Positions 56,426 to 64,000 of a stretch of 64,000 nt of DNA are shown one piece after another (within the stretch, counting starts at the first letter, position 1; each line of letters begins with the position of its first letter). The notes below the pieces were generated by a model. That model had not been told where the DNA came from and made no database searches. It was given only the letters and a program-made list of their open reading frames with translations. The stretch comes from Prevotella sp. (GTDB lineage: Bacteria > Bacteroidota > Bacteroidia > Bacteroidales > Bacteroidaceae). A program made the position numbers and the translations under genes. Location: assembly GCA_017412705.1 (NCBI GenBank), contig JAFPWS010000038.1:62001-126000 (forward strand). Reading direction: 5' to 3'.

Positions 56426-57595
56426 TTATTTCAAGGATTCTTGGTACCAATCGAACAAGCGTTGGACGCCGTCTTCTATCTCGACCTTGTGCGTCCACCC
56501 GAGGCCATGCAGCTTAGAAACGTCGATGAGCTTACGCATCGTGCCGTCGGGCTTGGTGGCATCGAATTCTACAACTCCCTCAAAACCTACGGCCTTGACG
56601 ACGAGTTCGGAGAGTTGGCGTATGGTGAGCTCCTTGCCTGTACCGACATTAATGTGGCAGTTGCGGATTTCACCCAGCTTGGGGATGGCACCACCTCGTC
56701 CGGCAGAGTGGTTGCGGTCTACAGCACCGTCGGTGGAGGCACCGTAGTGGACGCTGCTGTATTTCTCGATACCAATGATGTCTGAGAAGTTAACGTTCAG
56801 CAGTACATGTACTGATGCATCGGCCATGTCCTCACTCCAAAGGAACTCGCGTAGCGGAGTGCCTGTTCCCCAAAGTACCACCTTGTTATTGAAGATGCCG
56901 TACTTGGCCAGTACGCTGAGTATTTCGTCTTCGCTGGACGACCCGCTGAAACCTTCGACGGGACGGATATCCAAGTCGCGGCGAATAGCCAGCCAGTTGC
57001 CGTCATGGATGAGTTTGGCCAGGTAGACCTTGCGCATCATGGCCGGCATGACATGTGAGTTCTCCAGATGGAAGTTGTCATTGGGGCCATAGAGGTTGGT
57101 AGGCATGACAGCTATATAATTGGTGCCATACTGCAAGTTGTATGACTCGCACATCTTCAGGCCGGCAATCTTGGCAATTGCATACTCCTCGTTGGTATAC
57201 TCCAATGGCGACGTCAGCAGGGCTTCCTCCTTCATGGGCTGGGGTGCATTCTTGGGATAAATGCACGTAGAACCCAGAAAGAGCAGTTTTTTAACTCCGT
57301 GGGCATAGGCTTCAGAGATGACGTTGCATTGCATCTTCATGTTCTGCATGATGAAGTCGGCCCGATAGAGCGAGTTGGCCATAATGCCTCCGACAAAGGC
57401 CGCAGCCAATACGACGGCATCGGGACGCTCTTGGTCGAAGAACTGGCGAACAGCCACTTGGTCAGTTAGGTCCAACTCCTGGTGAGAACGGCCAATCAGG
57501 TTGTTATAGCCTCGTGTCTTGAGGTTATTCCAAATAGCGGAACCCACCAGTCCGTGGTGTCCCGCTACATATATCTTACTGCTTTTGTCTAACAT
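56426..57595 (-). CDS. fcl: GDP-L-fucose synthase
   Basis: 389 aa, extended SDR. NAD(P)-binding GHHGLVGSAI, active-site Ser in FLGSTCIYPK, YxxxK in EEYAIAK, and the Arg-rich VLWGTGTPLREFLW. It epimerises and reduces the 4-keto-6-deoxy-mannose intermediate to GDP-L-fucose. Slightly longer than E. coli Fcl, with an extra segment near residues 215-230 and 285-310, as in other Bacteroidales. It follows gmd by 3 bp. Confidence 0.93.
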   Translation of the reverse strand: MLDKSSKIYVAGHHGLVGSAIWNNLKTRGYNNLIGRSHQELDLTDQVAVRQFFDQERPDAVVLAAAFVGGIMANSLYRADFIMQNMKMQCNVISEAYAHGVKKLLFLGSTCIYPKNAPQPMKEEALLTSPLEYTNEEYAIAKIAGLKMCESYNLQYGTNYIAVMPTNLYGPNDNFHLENSHVMPAMMRKVYLAKLIHDGNWLAIRRDLDIRPVEGFSGSSSEDEILSVLAKYGIFNNKVVLWGTGTPLREFLWSEDMADASVHVLLNVNFSDIIGIEKYSSVHYGASTDGAVDRNHSAGRGGAIPKLGEIRNCHINVGTGKELTIRQLSELVVKAVGFEGVVEFDATKPDGTMRKLIDVSKLHGLGWTHKVEIEDGVQRLFDWYQESLK

Positions 57596-57598
57596 GGC

Positions 57599-58687
57599 TT
57601 ATTCAGGCATTTGTGCTTTGAGGAATAGCTTTCGGACAAACTTCATGTCGTGCTGTACCATAATCTTAACCAAGTCTGGGAATGATGTCTTCTGCGGATT
57701 CCATCCCAACTTTAGTTTGGCTTTGGTGGGATCGCCCAGCAGCTGGTCGACTTCAGCAGGGCGGAAATACTTGGGATCTACCTCTATAAGTACCTTGTCG
57801 GTAGTCTTGTCGTAGCCTTTCTCGTCGATACCGTCTCCACGCCATTCCACCTCAATACCTGCCTCGTGGAAGGCCAGTGTGGCAAACTCACGGACAGTGT
57901 GATACTCACCGGTGGCAATGACAAAGTCATCAGGCTCAGGCTGTTGCAGAATGAGCCACATGCATTCGATGTAGTCCTTGGCATAGCCCCAGTCGCGCAG
58001 CGAATTCAGGTTTCCAAGGTAGAGCTTGTCCTGATAGCCCTGTGCAATGCGAGCTGCTGCCAGGGTAATCTTGCGGGTAACGAAATTCTCGCCGCGACGT
58101 TCCGACTCGTGGTTGAACAGGATGCCGTTGCAACAGTACATTCCGTATGACTCGCGATAGTTTTTCATTATCCAAAAACCGTAGAGCTTGGCAACGGAGT
58201 AGGGGCTGCGGGGATAGAAAGGAGTCGTTTCCGACTGAGGAACCTCTTGCACCTTGCCGTACAACTCTGAGGTAGAGGCTTGATAGATGCGGCATTGTTT
58301 TTCCAAACCGCAGATGCGGACGGCTTCAAGCAGGCGCAGAACGCCGGTAGCATCGACATCAGCCGTGTATTCAGGTACGTCGAATGAAACCTTAACGTGG
58401 CTCTGAGCTGCCAAGTTGTAGATTTCGGTGGGCTTGACCTCTCCGATGATGCGGATGAGCGACGAAGAGTCTGTCATGTCAGCCCAGTGCAGGTTGACCA
58501 GACGGGCTTTCTTCATGTCGCGGACCCACTCGTCAAGGTAGAGGTGTTCGATGCGTCCAGTATTGAAAGATGAGGAACGGCGCAAAAGGCCGTGTACCTC
58601 GTAGCCTTTTTCGATGAGAAATTCTGCCAGATACGAACCGTCCTGACCAGTGATTCCGGTAATTAGAGCAATTCTTTTATTTTCCAT
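57599..58687 (-). CDS. gmd: GDP-mannose 4,6-dehydratase
   Basis: 362 aa, [39 protein letters not shown] is a textbook N-terminus; [35 protein letters not shown] includes the catalytic Thr/Ser, Glu and YxxxK. It converts GDP-mannose to GDP-4-keto-6-deoxymannose. Second gene of manC-gmd-fcl. Confidence 0.95.
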   Translation of the reverse strand: MENKRIALITGITGQDGSYLAEFLIEKGYEVHGLLRRSSSFNTGRIEHLYLDEWVRDMKKARLVNLHWADMTDSSSLIRIIGEVKPTEIYNLAAQSHVKVSFDVPEYTADVDATGVLRLLEAVRICGLEKQCRIYQASTSELYGKVQEVPQSETTPFYPRSPYSVAKLYGFWIMKNYRESYGMYCCNGILFNHESERRGENFVTRKITLAAARIAQGYQDKLYLGNLNSLRDWGYAKDYIECMWLILQQPEPDDFVIATGEYHTVREFATLAFHEAGIEVEWRGDGIDEKGYDKTTDKVLIEVDPKYFRPAEVDQLLGDPTKAKLKLGWNPQKTSFPDLVKIMVQHDMKFVRKLFLKAQMPE

Positions 58688-58709
58688 ATTGATTTTGATG
58701 TAATGAATG

Positions 58710-59780
58710 TTATTTGTCTTGCCCGCTGAACTGTTTGATACGCTGTTCGTCGGAGAGTTTGCAGATGAGCAACGTGTCGTCGTTCTCGGCTACGATGTAG
58801 CCGTCAAGTCCTTGGATGACCACTTTCTTTTCCTGAGTGGTGTGGACAATGCAGTTGTGGCTCTCAAACATGGTAATGTCAGGGCCGATGCAGGAATTAC
58901 CATATAGATCGCGCTTGCTTTGCTGCTGCAAAGAACCCCAGGTGCCGAGGTCGCTCCAACCGAAATCGGATGGGCAGACGAAAATCTCTTCTGCCTTCTC
59001 CATGATGGCATAGTCGACACTGATGTTCTCGCATTCTGGGAACAGACGGTCAATCTCTGACTGCTCCTTGTCTGTACCGTATACGGGCAGAAGGCTCTCG
59101 AACAGCTTGGCCATTTGGGGCTGGTAGATGCGGAAGGCATTGACGATGGTCGATACGTTCCAGATAAATATGCCTGCATTCCAGAAATAGTTCTTTTGGC
59201 TGATATACTGCTGTGCAGTAGCCAGGTCGGGCTTTTCTCGGAATGAATCAACACGAAAGATTTCCTTGTTGCGCAAGGAATTACTGGAGAGGTCAGCCTG
59301 AATATAGCCGTAGCCTGTTTCCGGACGCGTTGGCTTCATGCCTAGGGTGACGATGGCGTCAGTGTCTGCTGTGAAGGTCAGGCAGTCGGTAATGACGCGA
59401 CGGAACTCCTGAGTGTTAATGACGACATGGTCGCTGGGCGATACAACGATATTGGCTTTGGGATTCTTCGACTTGATGCGCCATGAGACATAGGCGATAC
59501 AGGGGGCTGTATTACGACGGCAAGGCTCACGGAGAATGTGGTCGACAGGCATCTCAGGCAGTTGCTTATGAACGGTGTCGGCATACTTGGCATTGGTGAC
59601 GACCCAGACATTTTCTGCCGGAACAAGTCCTTCAAAACGGTCTACCGTCAGCTGCAATAGCGAACGACCTGTGCCAAGCACATCAATAAACTGCTTGGGA
59701 TTCTCAGTGGTGCTCATCGGCCAAAAACGGCTTCCTACGCCGCCAGCCATGATGACAAGATGGTTGTTGTTCTTGGCCAT
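58710..59780 (-). CDS. manC: mannose-1-phosphate guanylyltransferase
   Basis: 356 aa. Nucleotidyltransferase signature [24 protein letters not shown], then [26 protein letters not shown] and FGWSDLGTW. It lacks the C-terminal phosphomannose isomerase domain found in long ManC proteins. It supplies GDP-mannose. The start is 59780, after the promoter; the frame is open further upstream only by chance. Confidence 0.93.
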   Translation of the reverse strand: MAKNNNHLVIMAGGVGSRFWPMSTTENPKQFIDVLGTGRSLLQLTVDRFEGLVPAENVWVVTNAKYADTVHKQLPEMPVDHILREPCRRNTAPCIAYVSWRIKSKNPKANIVVSPSDHVVINTQEFRRVITDCLTFTADTDAIVTLGMKPTRPETGYGYIQADLSSNSLRNKEIFRVDSFREKPDLATAQQYISQKNYFWNAGIFIWNVSTIVNAFRIYQPQMAKLFESLLPVYGTDKEQSEIDRLFPECENISVDYAIMEKAEEIFVCPSDFGWSDLGTWGSLQQQSKRDLYGNSCIGPDITMFESHNCIVHTTQEKKVVIQGLDGYIVAENDDTLLICKLSDEQRIKQFSGQDK

Positions 59781-59809
59781 AATATCCTTGTTATATTGTA
59801 TAATGGATG

Positions 59810-59841
59810 CAAAATTAAACAATAATTCTGAAATTACCAAA
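59810..59841 (-). promoter_or_regulatory. promoter of manC-gmd-fcl
   Basis: Minus strand TAATTTTG (59810-59817) and TTTG (59838-59841), spacer 20 bp. Confidence 0.72.
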
Positions 59842-59898
59842 AAAAGTCGTGCCTTTAATGTTATTGTAGGTGTTTTCACTTGAAATGTGCAAATATAA

Positions 59899-59930
59899 TT
59901 TGGCATTTTACTCACTTATTTGTACCTTTG
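59899..59930 (+). promoter_or_regulatory. promoter of the uvrD-type helicase gene
   Basis: TTTG (59899-59902) and TACCTTTG (59923-59930), spacer 20 bp. The ATG at 59939 follows after 8 bp, so the leader is very short. Confidence 0.75.
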
Positions 59931-59938
59931 TAGTCGTT

Positions 59939-62242
59939 ATGAGCGATTGTTTGTTGAATGAATTGAACGAAGGCCAGCGCCGAGCCGTCGAGTATTGCGA
60001 CGGGCCGCAGCTTGTCATAGCTGGTGCAGGGTCGGGCAAAACCCGTGTGCTGACCTATAAGATAGCCTATCTCTTGGAACGCGGCATGGTTCCTTGGAAT
60101 ATTCTGGCACTGACTTTTACCAACAAGGCGGCACGTGAGATGAAGGAGCGTATCGGCAGACTGGTAGGGCAGGATAGCGCTATCCGCCTGCAGATGGGAA
60201 CTTTTCACTCGGTGTTTGCCCGTATCTTGAGGGCTGAGGCCTCCCACCTTGGATATGGTTCTAACTTTACCATTTATGACCAGGCTGATTCTCGCTCGTT
60301 GGTGAAGAGTATCATCAAGGAGATGCAGTTAGACGAGAAGGTTTACAAGCCTGCCTCCGTAGCTGACCGTATCTCTATGGCTAAGAACCATCTGCTGTTG
60401 CCCCAGCAGTATGGCAACAGCTCGTGGGCTGCTGACGATGCGCAGCATAAGCGGCCAATGATATCTCATATATATATAAGGTATGCCGAGCGGTGTCGCC
60501 AGGCTAATGCTATGGACTTCGACGATCTGTTGGTACAGACATTTGTGTTATTTCACAATCATGAAGATATCAGGGAGAAATATGTCCAGCGCTTCCAGTA
60601 TGTACTGGTTGACGAGTATCAGGACACCAACTTTGCCCAGCAGGAGATAGTCCTTCTGTTGACCCGTGAGCATGGCCGGGTTTGCGTTGTCGGCGACGAT
60701 GCGCAGAGCATCTATAGTTTCCGTGGGGCCAATATAGACAACATTCTGAATTTCCAAAAGATGTTTCAAGGTGCTCAGTTGTTCAAGTTAGAGCAGAACT
60801 ACCGTTCGACGCAACTCATCGTTCAGGCTGCCAATAGCCTGATTCGTAAGAATGAACGCCAGATACAGAAGAATGTATTCAGCGAGAACGAGCAGGGAGA
60901 ACGTTTGACGCTGAAGCCTGCCTATAGTGATAAGGAGGAGGCTATCATTGTCTGCAATGACATCAAGCGCATTCGTCGGCAAGAAGGCTGTGAGTATTCA
61001 GACTTTGCCATTCTCTATCGTACCAATGCCCAAAGCCGTTCGTTTGAGGAGCAGATGCGCAAGGACAATATACCTTATAGAATATATGGGGGCTTGAGCT
61101 TTTACCAACGAAAGGAGATAAAGGATGTGATAGCCTATTTCCGTGTGGTGGCTAATCCGAATGATGAGGAAGCATTGCGTCGCATCATCAATTATCCGAC
61201 TCGGGGTATAGGCGATACAACGGTGGGGAAAATTGTTGAAACGGCCAATTTGCATCATGTCAGCTTATGGCAGGTCATCTTACAGCCTGTTGTATTTGAC
61301 TTGACCTTATCCAAGGGAATATTGTCAAAGCTGGAAGACTTTAAGACGTTGATAAAAGGCTGGACTGACCGGCAGAAAGCAGAGGACGCCTATGAGTTGG
61401 GACACAGCATTGTCATGGAGAGTGGTATCAGCAAAGAGATATACAGCTCTACCAATCCAGAGGACCTGTCACGACAGGAGAACCTGGAAGAATTCTTGGG
61501 GGGTATGCAGGACTTTGTGGAAAGTCGTAAGGAAGAAGGACGTGAGGATGAGATTGGTTTAAGCGATTTTCTGCAGGAAGTAGCCTTGCTGACCGACTTG
61601 GATAGTGATGGCGACGAAGAGCAGTCCAAGGTCGTATTGATGACCATTCATGCTGCCAAGGGATTGGAGTTCCCGACGGTATTCGTTGTAGGGTTGGAGG
61701 AGAATATCTTTCCGTCACCAATGTGTGTCAATAGCATGCGGGAGTTGGAAGAGGAACGCCGCCTGTTGTACGTGGCTATTACTCGTGCAGAGAAACACTG
61801 TATCCTGACATGTGCCCAGAATCGTTTCCGCTATGGCCGTATGGAATATGACACTCCTTCGCGTTTTATCAAGGACTTCGACCGTCAACTGCTTCGCGTA
61901 GAAGGGGCAGGCTTGGGTATTGACATGAAATCAACACTAAGGCCTAAAATATCCAACTTCCGACCTTCGACATCTCAGAACCCTCGTCCAGTAGCTACTC
62001 AGTTCGTGTCTGATCCAAAGCCTCGTTTGGTACCTGTTCGTCATGAGGCACCGCAACCTCGGTCTGCCATTGGGGATATCGGGTTGAAAGAGGGCAATAT
62101 TATTGAGCATCAGCGTTTTGGCGTGGGAACAGTCATTAAGTTGGAAGGAACTGGCGAGAACACCAAGGCCACTGTTGCCTTCAAGAATGCCGGCACCAAG
62201 CAGCTGTTGCTGAAGTTTGCACGATATACGGTGATAGGATAG
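59939..62242 (+). CDS. uvrD: UvrD/PcrA-type superfamily 1 DNA helicase
   Basis: 767 aa. SF1A motifs in order: I IAGAGSGKTRVLTYK, Ia ALTFTNKAAREMKERI, II VLVDEYQDTN, III VVGDDAQSIYSFRGA, IV LEQNYRST, V TIHAAKGLEFPTVFVVGLEE and VI LYVAITRAEK. The C-terminal tail ends in a Tudor-like segment, GNIIEHQRFGVGTVIKLEG, as in PcrA proteins that bind RNA polymerase. It acts in repair and in removing protein roadblocks. Start set by promoter and by the normal N-terminus LLNELNEGQRRAV. Confidence 0.95.
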   Translation: MSDCLLNELNEGQRRAVEYCDGPQLVIAGAGSGKTRVLTYKIAYLLERGMVPWNILALTFTNKAAREMKERIGRLVGQDSAIRLQMGTFHSVFARILRAEASHLGYGSNFTIYDQADSRSLVKSIIKEMQLDEKVYKPASVADRISMAKNHLLLPQQYGNSSWAADDAQHKRPMISHIYIRYAERCRQANAMDFDDLLVQTFVLFHNHEDIREKYVQRFQYVLVDEYQDTNFAQQEIVLLLTREHGRVCVVGDDAQSIYSFRGANIDNILNFQKMFQGAQLFKLEQNYRSTQLIVQAANSLIRKNERQIQKNVFSENEQGERLTLKPAYSDKEEAIIVCNDIKRIRRQEGCEYSDFAILYRTNAQSRSFEEQMRKDNIPYRIYGGLSFYQRKEIKDVIAYFRVVANPNDEEALRRIINYPTRGIGDTTVGKIVETANLHHVSLWQVILQPVVFDLTLSKGILSKLEDFKTLIKGWTDRQKAEDAYELGHSIVMESGISKEIYSSTNPEDLSRQENLEEFLGGMQDFVESRKEEGREDEIGLSDFLQEVALLTDLDSDGDEEQSKVVLMTIHAAKGLEFPTVFVVGLEENIFPSPMCVNSMRELEEERRLLYVAITRAEKHCILTCAQNRFRYGRMEYDTPSRFIKDFDRQLLRVEGAGLGIDMKSTLRPKISNFRPSTSQNPRPVATQFVSDPKPRLVPVRHEAPQPRSAIGDIGLKEGNIIEHQRFGVGTVIKLEGTGENTKATVAFKNAGTKQLLLKFARYTVIG

Positions 62243-62265
62243 GGTGGTAGATAAGATACTGTTAC

Positions 62266-62308
62266 AAAGCATCATCTTCCGGTTGTTCGGGAAGATGATG
62301 CTTTATTT
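62266..62308 (+). terminator. strong terminator after the helicase gene
   Basis: A perfect 15-bp stem: AAAGCATCATCTTCC (62266-62280) and its complement at 62290-62304, with a 9-nt loop and a short T-rich tail. It may serve both strands, as DUF4270 ends at 62393. Confidence 0.88.
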
Positions 62309-62392
62309 TGGGGAGATGTTTCTTCTTTCGAAGGTATGCAGCCTTGCGAACTTCGTATTCTTCGTAATGTTTCTCCAGAAAGTTGTCTGCCA

Positions 62393-63844
62393 TTACTTGT
62401 TGTTTTTGTTGTACACAATACTGATGCGGACAGGCTCATGTTGGTTTTTACTGCCTCCCACCAGTCGAACACTTGTCATTCTCAACTCGTTATTGACACT
62501 GGCCACAGTGGTGGTTGACGAGCTGGCTGATGCTGAGGTTGTTGTAACCTGGACCGGAACGAGTACGGCTTTATTCCAGTTGGCATCCTTACCACGGCGG
62601 GCATACATGTGGTTTATTAAACCAGAGATATTGCTGAATGTGTATGAGTTCTTCGAACTGCTGTACGTAGCAAGATAGGAAGTCTTGTTGTTGGGCAGGT
62701 TTCTTTCTTCAAAGAATGAGTAGAGGCTGTCGCGTGTTATCATCAGCAGGTTCTGTGGCTCTTGGAGGATAATATCACTCAAATCGCTCGTATCGTTCAT
62801 ACGGCGGAAGACAATCTTGGCAGAGGCAATAGTGTCTGTCTCGTGGCCAAACTTGATTTCCTCAATGGGAAGGGTTATCTCAGTAAAGATACCCTCTGGT
62901 GCTTTCAGATAGGTATGCGACTCATTGGCGGCCAGTCGCTTGATGTTCTCGCTGTCGCTGGAGAAGAGATTGGTTTGAAGTACCTCTTCAGTTCCGTTGA
63001 ATGATTCCTGGTCAAACACTATGAGCGAGTCTAACTTGTAATGATAGTTAACTTCTATCTGGGTATACAATATCTCAGCAATCTGTCCCAGGCCATCCAC
63101 CGTCTGGAAATAGAAGCCGGGACACACGTTACGGGCAAATACTTGTGAGCCCTTGAAGTATTCCGGATGCTCATAGAATTTGCGCATAATATAGGTGCCG
63201 TAATTATTATAGGTAATGCCATTTTTGTCAGTATACGGATCATTCAATGGGATACGAATCGTTTCGTAGAGTGATCCGTTGCGTCGCAGGTTACGGATAC
63301 TATCGCTGAGTGTCAGGTCAGAGATAGAATACATTTTCTTTTTAACGATACCGTCCTTGCGCAAATAGTCCTTGGCTGCAGGGTCGAAGTTGGTATAGTA
63401 GAATTGGTTCTCCTGTATAGGTTTGGCCATCTCGGTCATTGTCATCTTCATGGCAGCTAAGGAGTCACCCGTATAACTCTGAATAATGAGATTGATAAAG
63501 CAAGAGTCTGCCAGGACATTTCCGTCTTCGTCGAATGAGAGCAAAGAGTCTTTGTCAATGAAGTAATCTTCGTCTTCCAATACGGAAAACTGGGTGCTAT
63601 AGTTAGCTGATATGTATGAACCGGTTTCAGGGTCTTTCATACGTCCCAGGTAACTATACGAGCTGCGTGACAATACAGAGTCTGCAACGATAGAACGGGT
63701 GGAAATGTTAAAAGTGTCGGATGTGATGACAAACTTGTCCACATCGTTAGTGAGCGTATTTCCTACTGTTGTAGTGTCTTCACTACATGAAAAGATTGCA
63801 ATTGTCATCATTGCAATCCCTGTCATGATTAGTTTCTTCATCAT
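62393..63844 (-). CDS. DUF4270-family lipoprotein
   Basis: 483 aa. Type II signal peptide with lipobox AIFSC. The mature protein is beta-rich with family-typical segments: SYLGRMKDPETGSYISANYSTQF, YLRKDGIVKKK, IRIPLNDPYTDKNG, GFYFQTVDGLGQIAEI. The DUF4270 family is found in Bacteroidetes and is outer-membrane associated with unknown role. ATG 63844 is chosen because it follows the stop of the upstream glycogen synthase gene by 7 bp; the two are probably co-transcribed. Confidence 0.88.
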   Translation of the reverse strand: MMKKLIMTGIAMMTIAIFSCSEDTTTVGNTLTNDVDKFVITSDTFNISTRSIVADSVLSRSSYSYLGRMKDPETGSYISANYSTQFSVLEDEDYFIDKDSLLSFDEDGNVLADSCFINLIIQSYTGDSLAAMKMTMTEMAKPIQENQFYYTNFDPAAKDYLRKDGIVKKKMYSISDLTLSDSIRNLRRNGSLYETIRIPLNDPYTDKNGITYNNYGTYIMRKFYEHPEYFKGSQVFARNVCPGFYFQTVDGLGQIAEILYTQIEVNYHYKLDSLIVFDQESFNGTEEVLQTNLFSSDSENIKRLAANESHTYLKAPEGIFTEITLPIEEIKFGHETDTIASAKIVFRRMNDTSDLSDIILQEPQNLLMITRDSLYSFFEERNLPNNKTSYLATYSSSKNSYTFSNISGLINHMYARRGKDANWNKAVLVPVQVTTTSASASSSTTTVASVNNELRMTSVRLVGGSKNQHEPVRISIVYNKNNK

Positions 63845-63851
63845 ATTTTCT

Positions 63852-64000
63852 CTATATCTTTTCATAGAACTCCTCGTAGGCTGCAGCAAAGTCTTCGCCA
63901 GGATATGCTAAAGTGGGAATATTGTTATTCTTTGCATATTTGAGCAGTTCCTTGTTTACATTCTTATGGGCGGCAATTACTCCGTCACTGTAGTCTATGG
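63852..64000 (-). CDS. glycogen/starch synthase, C-terminal end (runs off window)
   Basis: 49 codons, stop TAG at 63852-63854. The sequence IDYSDGVIAAHKNVNKELLKYAKN and AYPGEDFAAAYEEFYEKI resembles the C-terminus of the short GT5 synthase that precedes DUF4270 genes in Bacteroides and Prevotella. The catalytic part is outside the window, so the assignment leans on this tail and on gene order. Confidence 0.65.
   Translation of the reverse strand, partial: IDYSDGVIAAHKNVNKELLKYAKNNNIPTLAYPGEDFAAAYEEFYEKI

Noticed and set aside
1..64000. tRNA, rRNA or insertion sequence genes
   Set aside because: No cloverleaf, ribosomal RNA or transposase sequence was recognised on reading; short divergent ones could be missed without a dedicated scan.

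Overview
The window looks like a chromosomal segment of a gut or rumen Bacteroidales, most likely Prevotellaceae. Most transcription units start at the Bacteroidetes sigma-ABfr promoter (TTTG, about 20 bp, TAnnTTTG). Complex I is the NuoEFG-less type with a fused NuoCD. DUF4270, VapE/BT4734, Wzi and MNT/HEPN families are all typical of that order. No tRNA, rRNA, CRISPR array or recognisable insertion sequence was seen. Assignments rest on reading motifs and family knowledge; no database search was run. Layout: 1-1.4 kb holds the start of a secreted-protein gene behind a highly structured leader, then an MNT/HEPN toxin-antitoxin pair whose HEPN gene is frameshifted. 1.56-1.65 kb carries four palindromes at an exact 22 bp pitch. 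1.7-3.8 kb holds a histidine phosphatase, a Gly/Ser-rich secreted protein overlapping it tail to tail, and a small lipoprotein. 3.7-8.0 kb is a polysaccharide unit: aminotransferase, WecA-like transferase, and a sugar transferase running in frame into a Wzi outer-membrane barrel. 8.4 kb has a small HTH regulator. 8.7-18.9 kb is the complete nuoA-B-CD-H-I-J-K-L-M-N operon. 18.9-39.5 kb is a heavily rearranged accessory region of glycosyltransferases, a LicD protein, a HAD phosphatase, VapE, and several ATPase/nuclease families present as intact copies, truncated copies and remnants. 39.6-41.4 kb is an acyltransferase-SGNH fusion. 41.5-52.7 kb is one minus-strand Wzx/Wzy exopolysaccharide operon led by a response regulator. 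52.9-64 kb is housekeeping: xylulokinase, Ptb-Buk, GDP-fucose synthesis (ManC-Gmd-Fcl), a UvrD helicase, a DUF4270 lipoprotein and the end of a glycogen synthase. How it fits together: the cell makes GDP-fucose at 56-60 kb and has a GT11-like fucosyltransferase at 37-38 kb to use it. The 41-52 kb operon has an initiating transferase, glycosyltransferases, flippase, polymerase, chain-length protein and outer-membrane protein, enough for one exopolysaccharide. The 3.7-8 kb genes suggest a second envelope glycan. Best lead: two paralogous AAA+ ATPases with C-terminal winged helices (27.5-28.6 and 38.2-39.3 kb). Each is preceded by its own array of 11-bp palindromes at an exact 15 bp pitch. The arrays share the pattern NNNAT-A-ATNNN but their arms differ between paralogs, as expected for self-specific operators. 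A remnant of a third copy lies at 37.2 kb. One of the genes sits between 75-bp direct repeats made of the start of the fucosyltransferase gene, so this small ATPase cassette appears to have moved recently.
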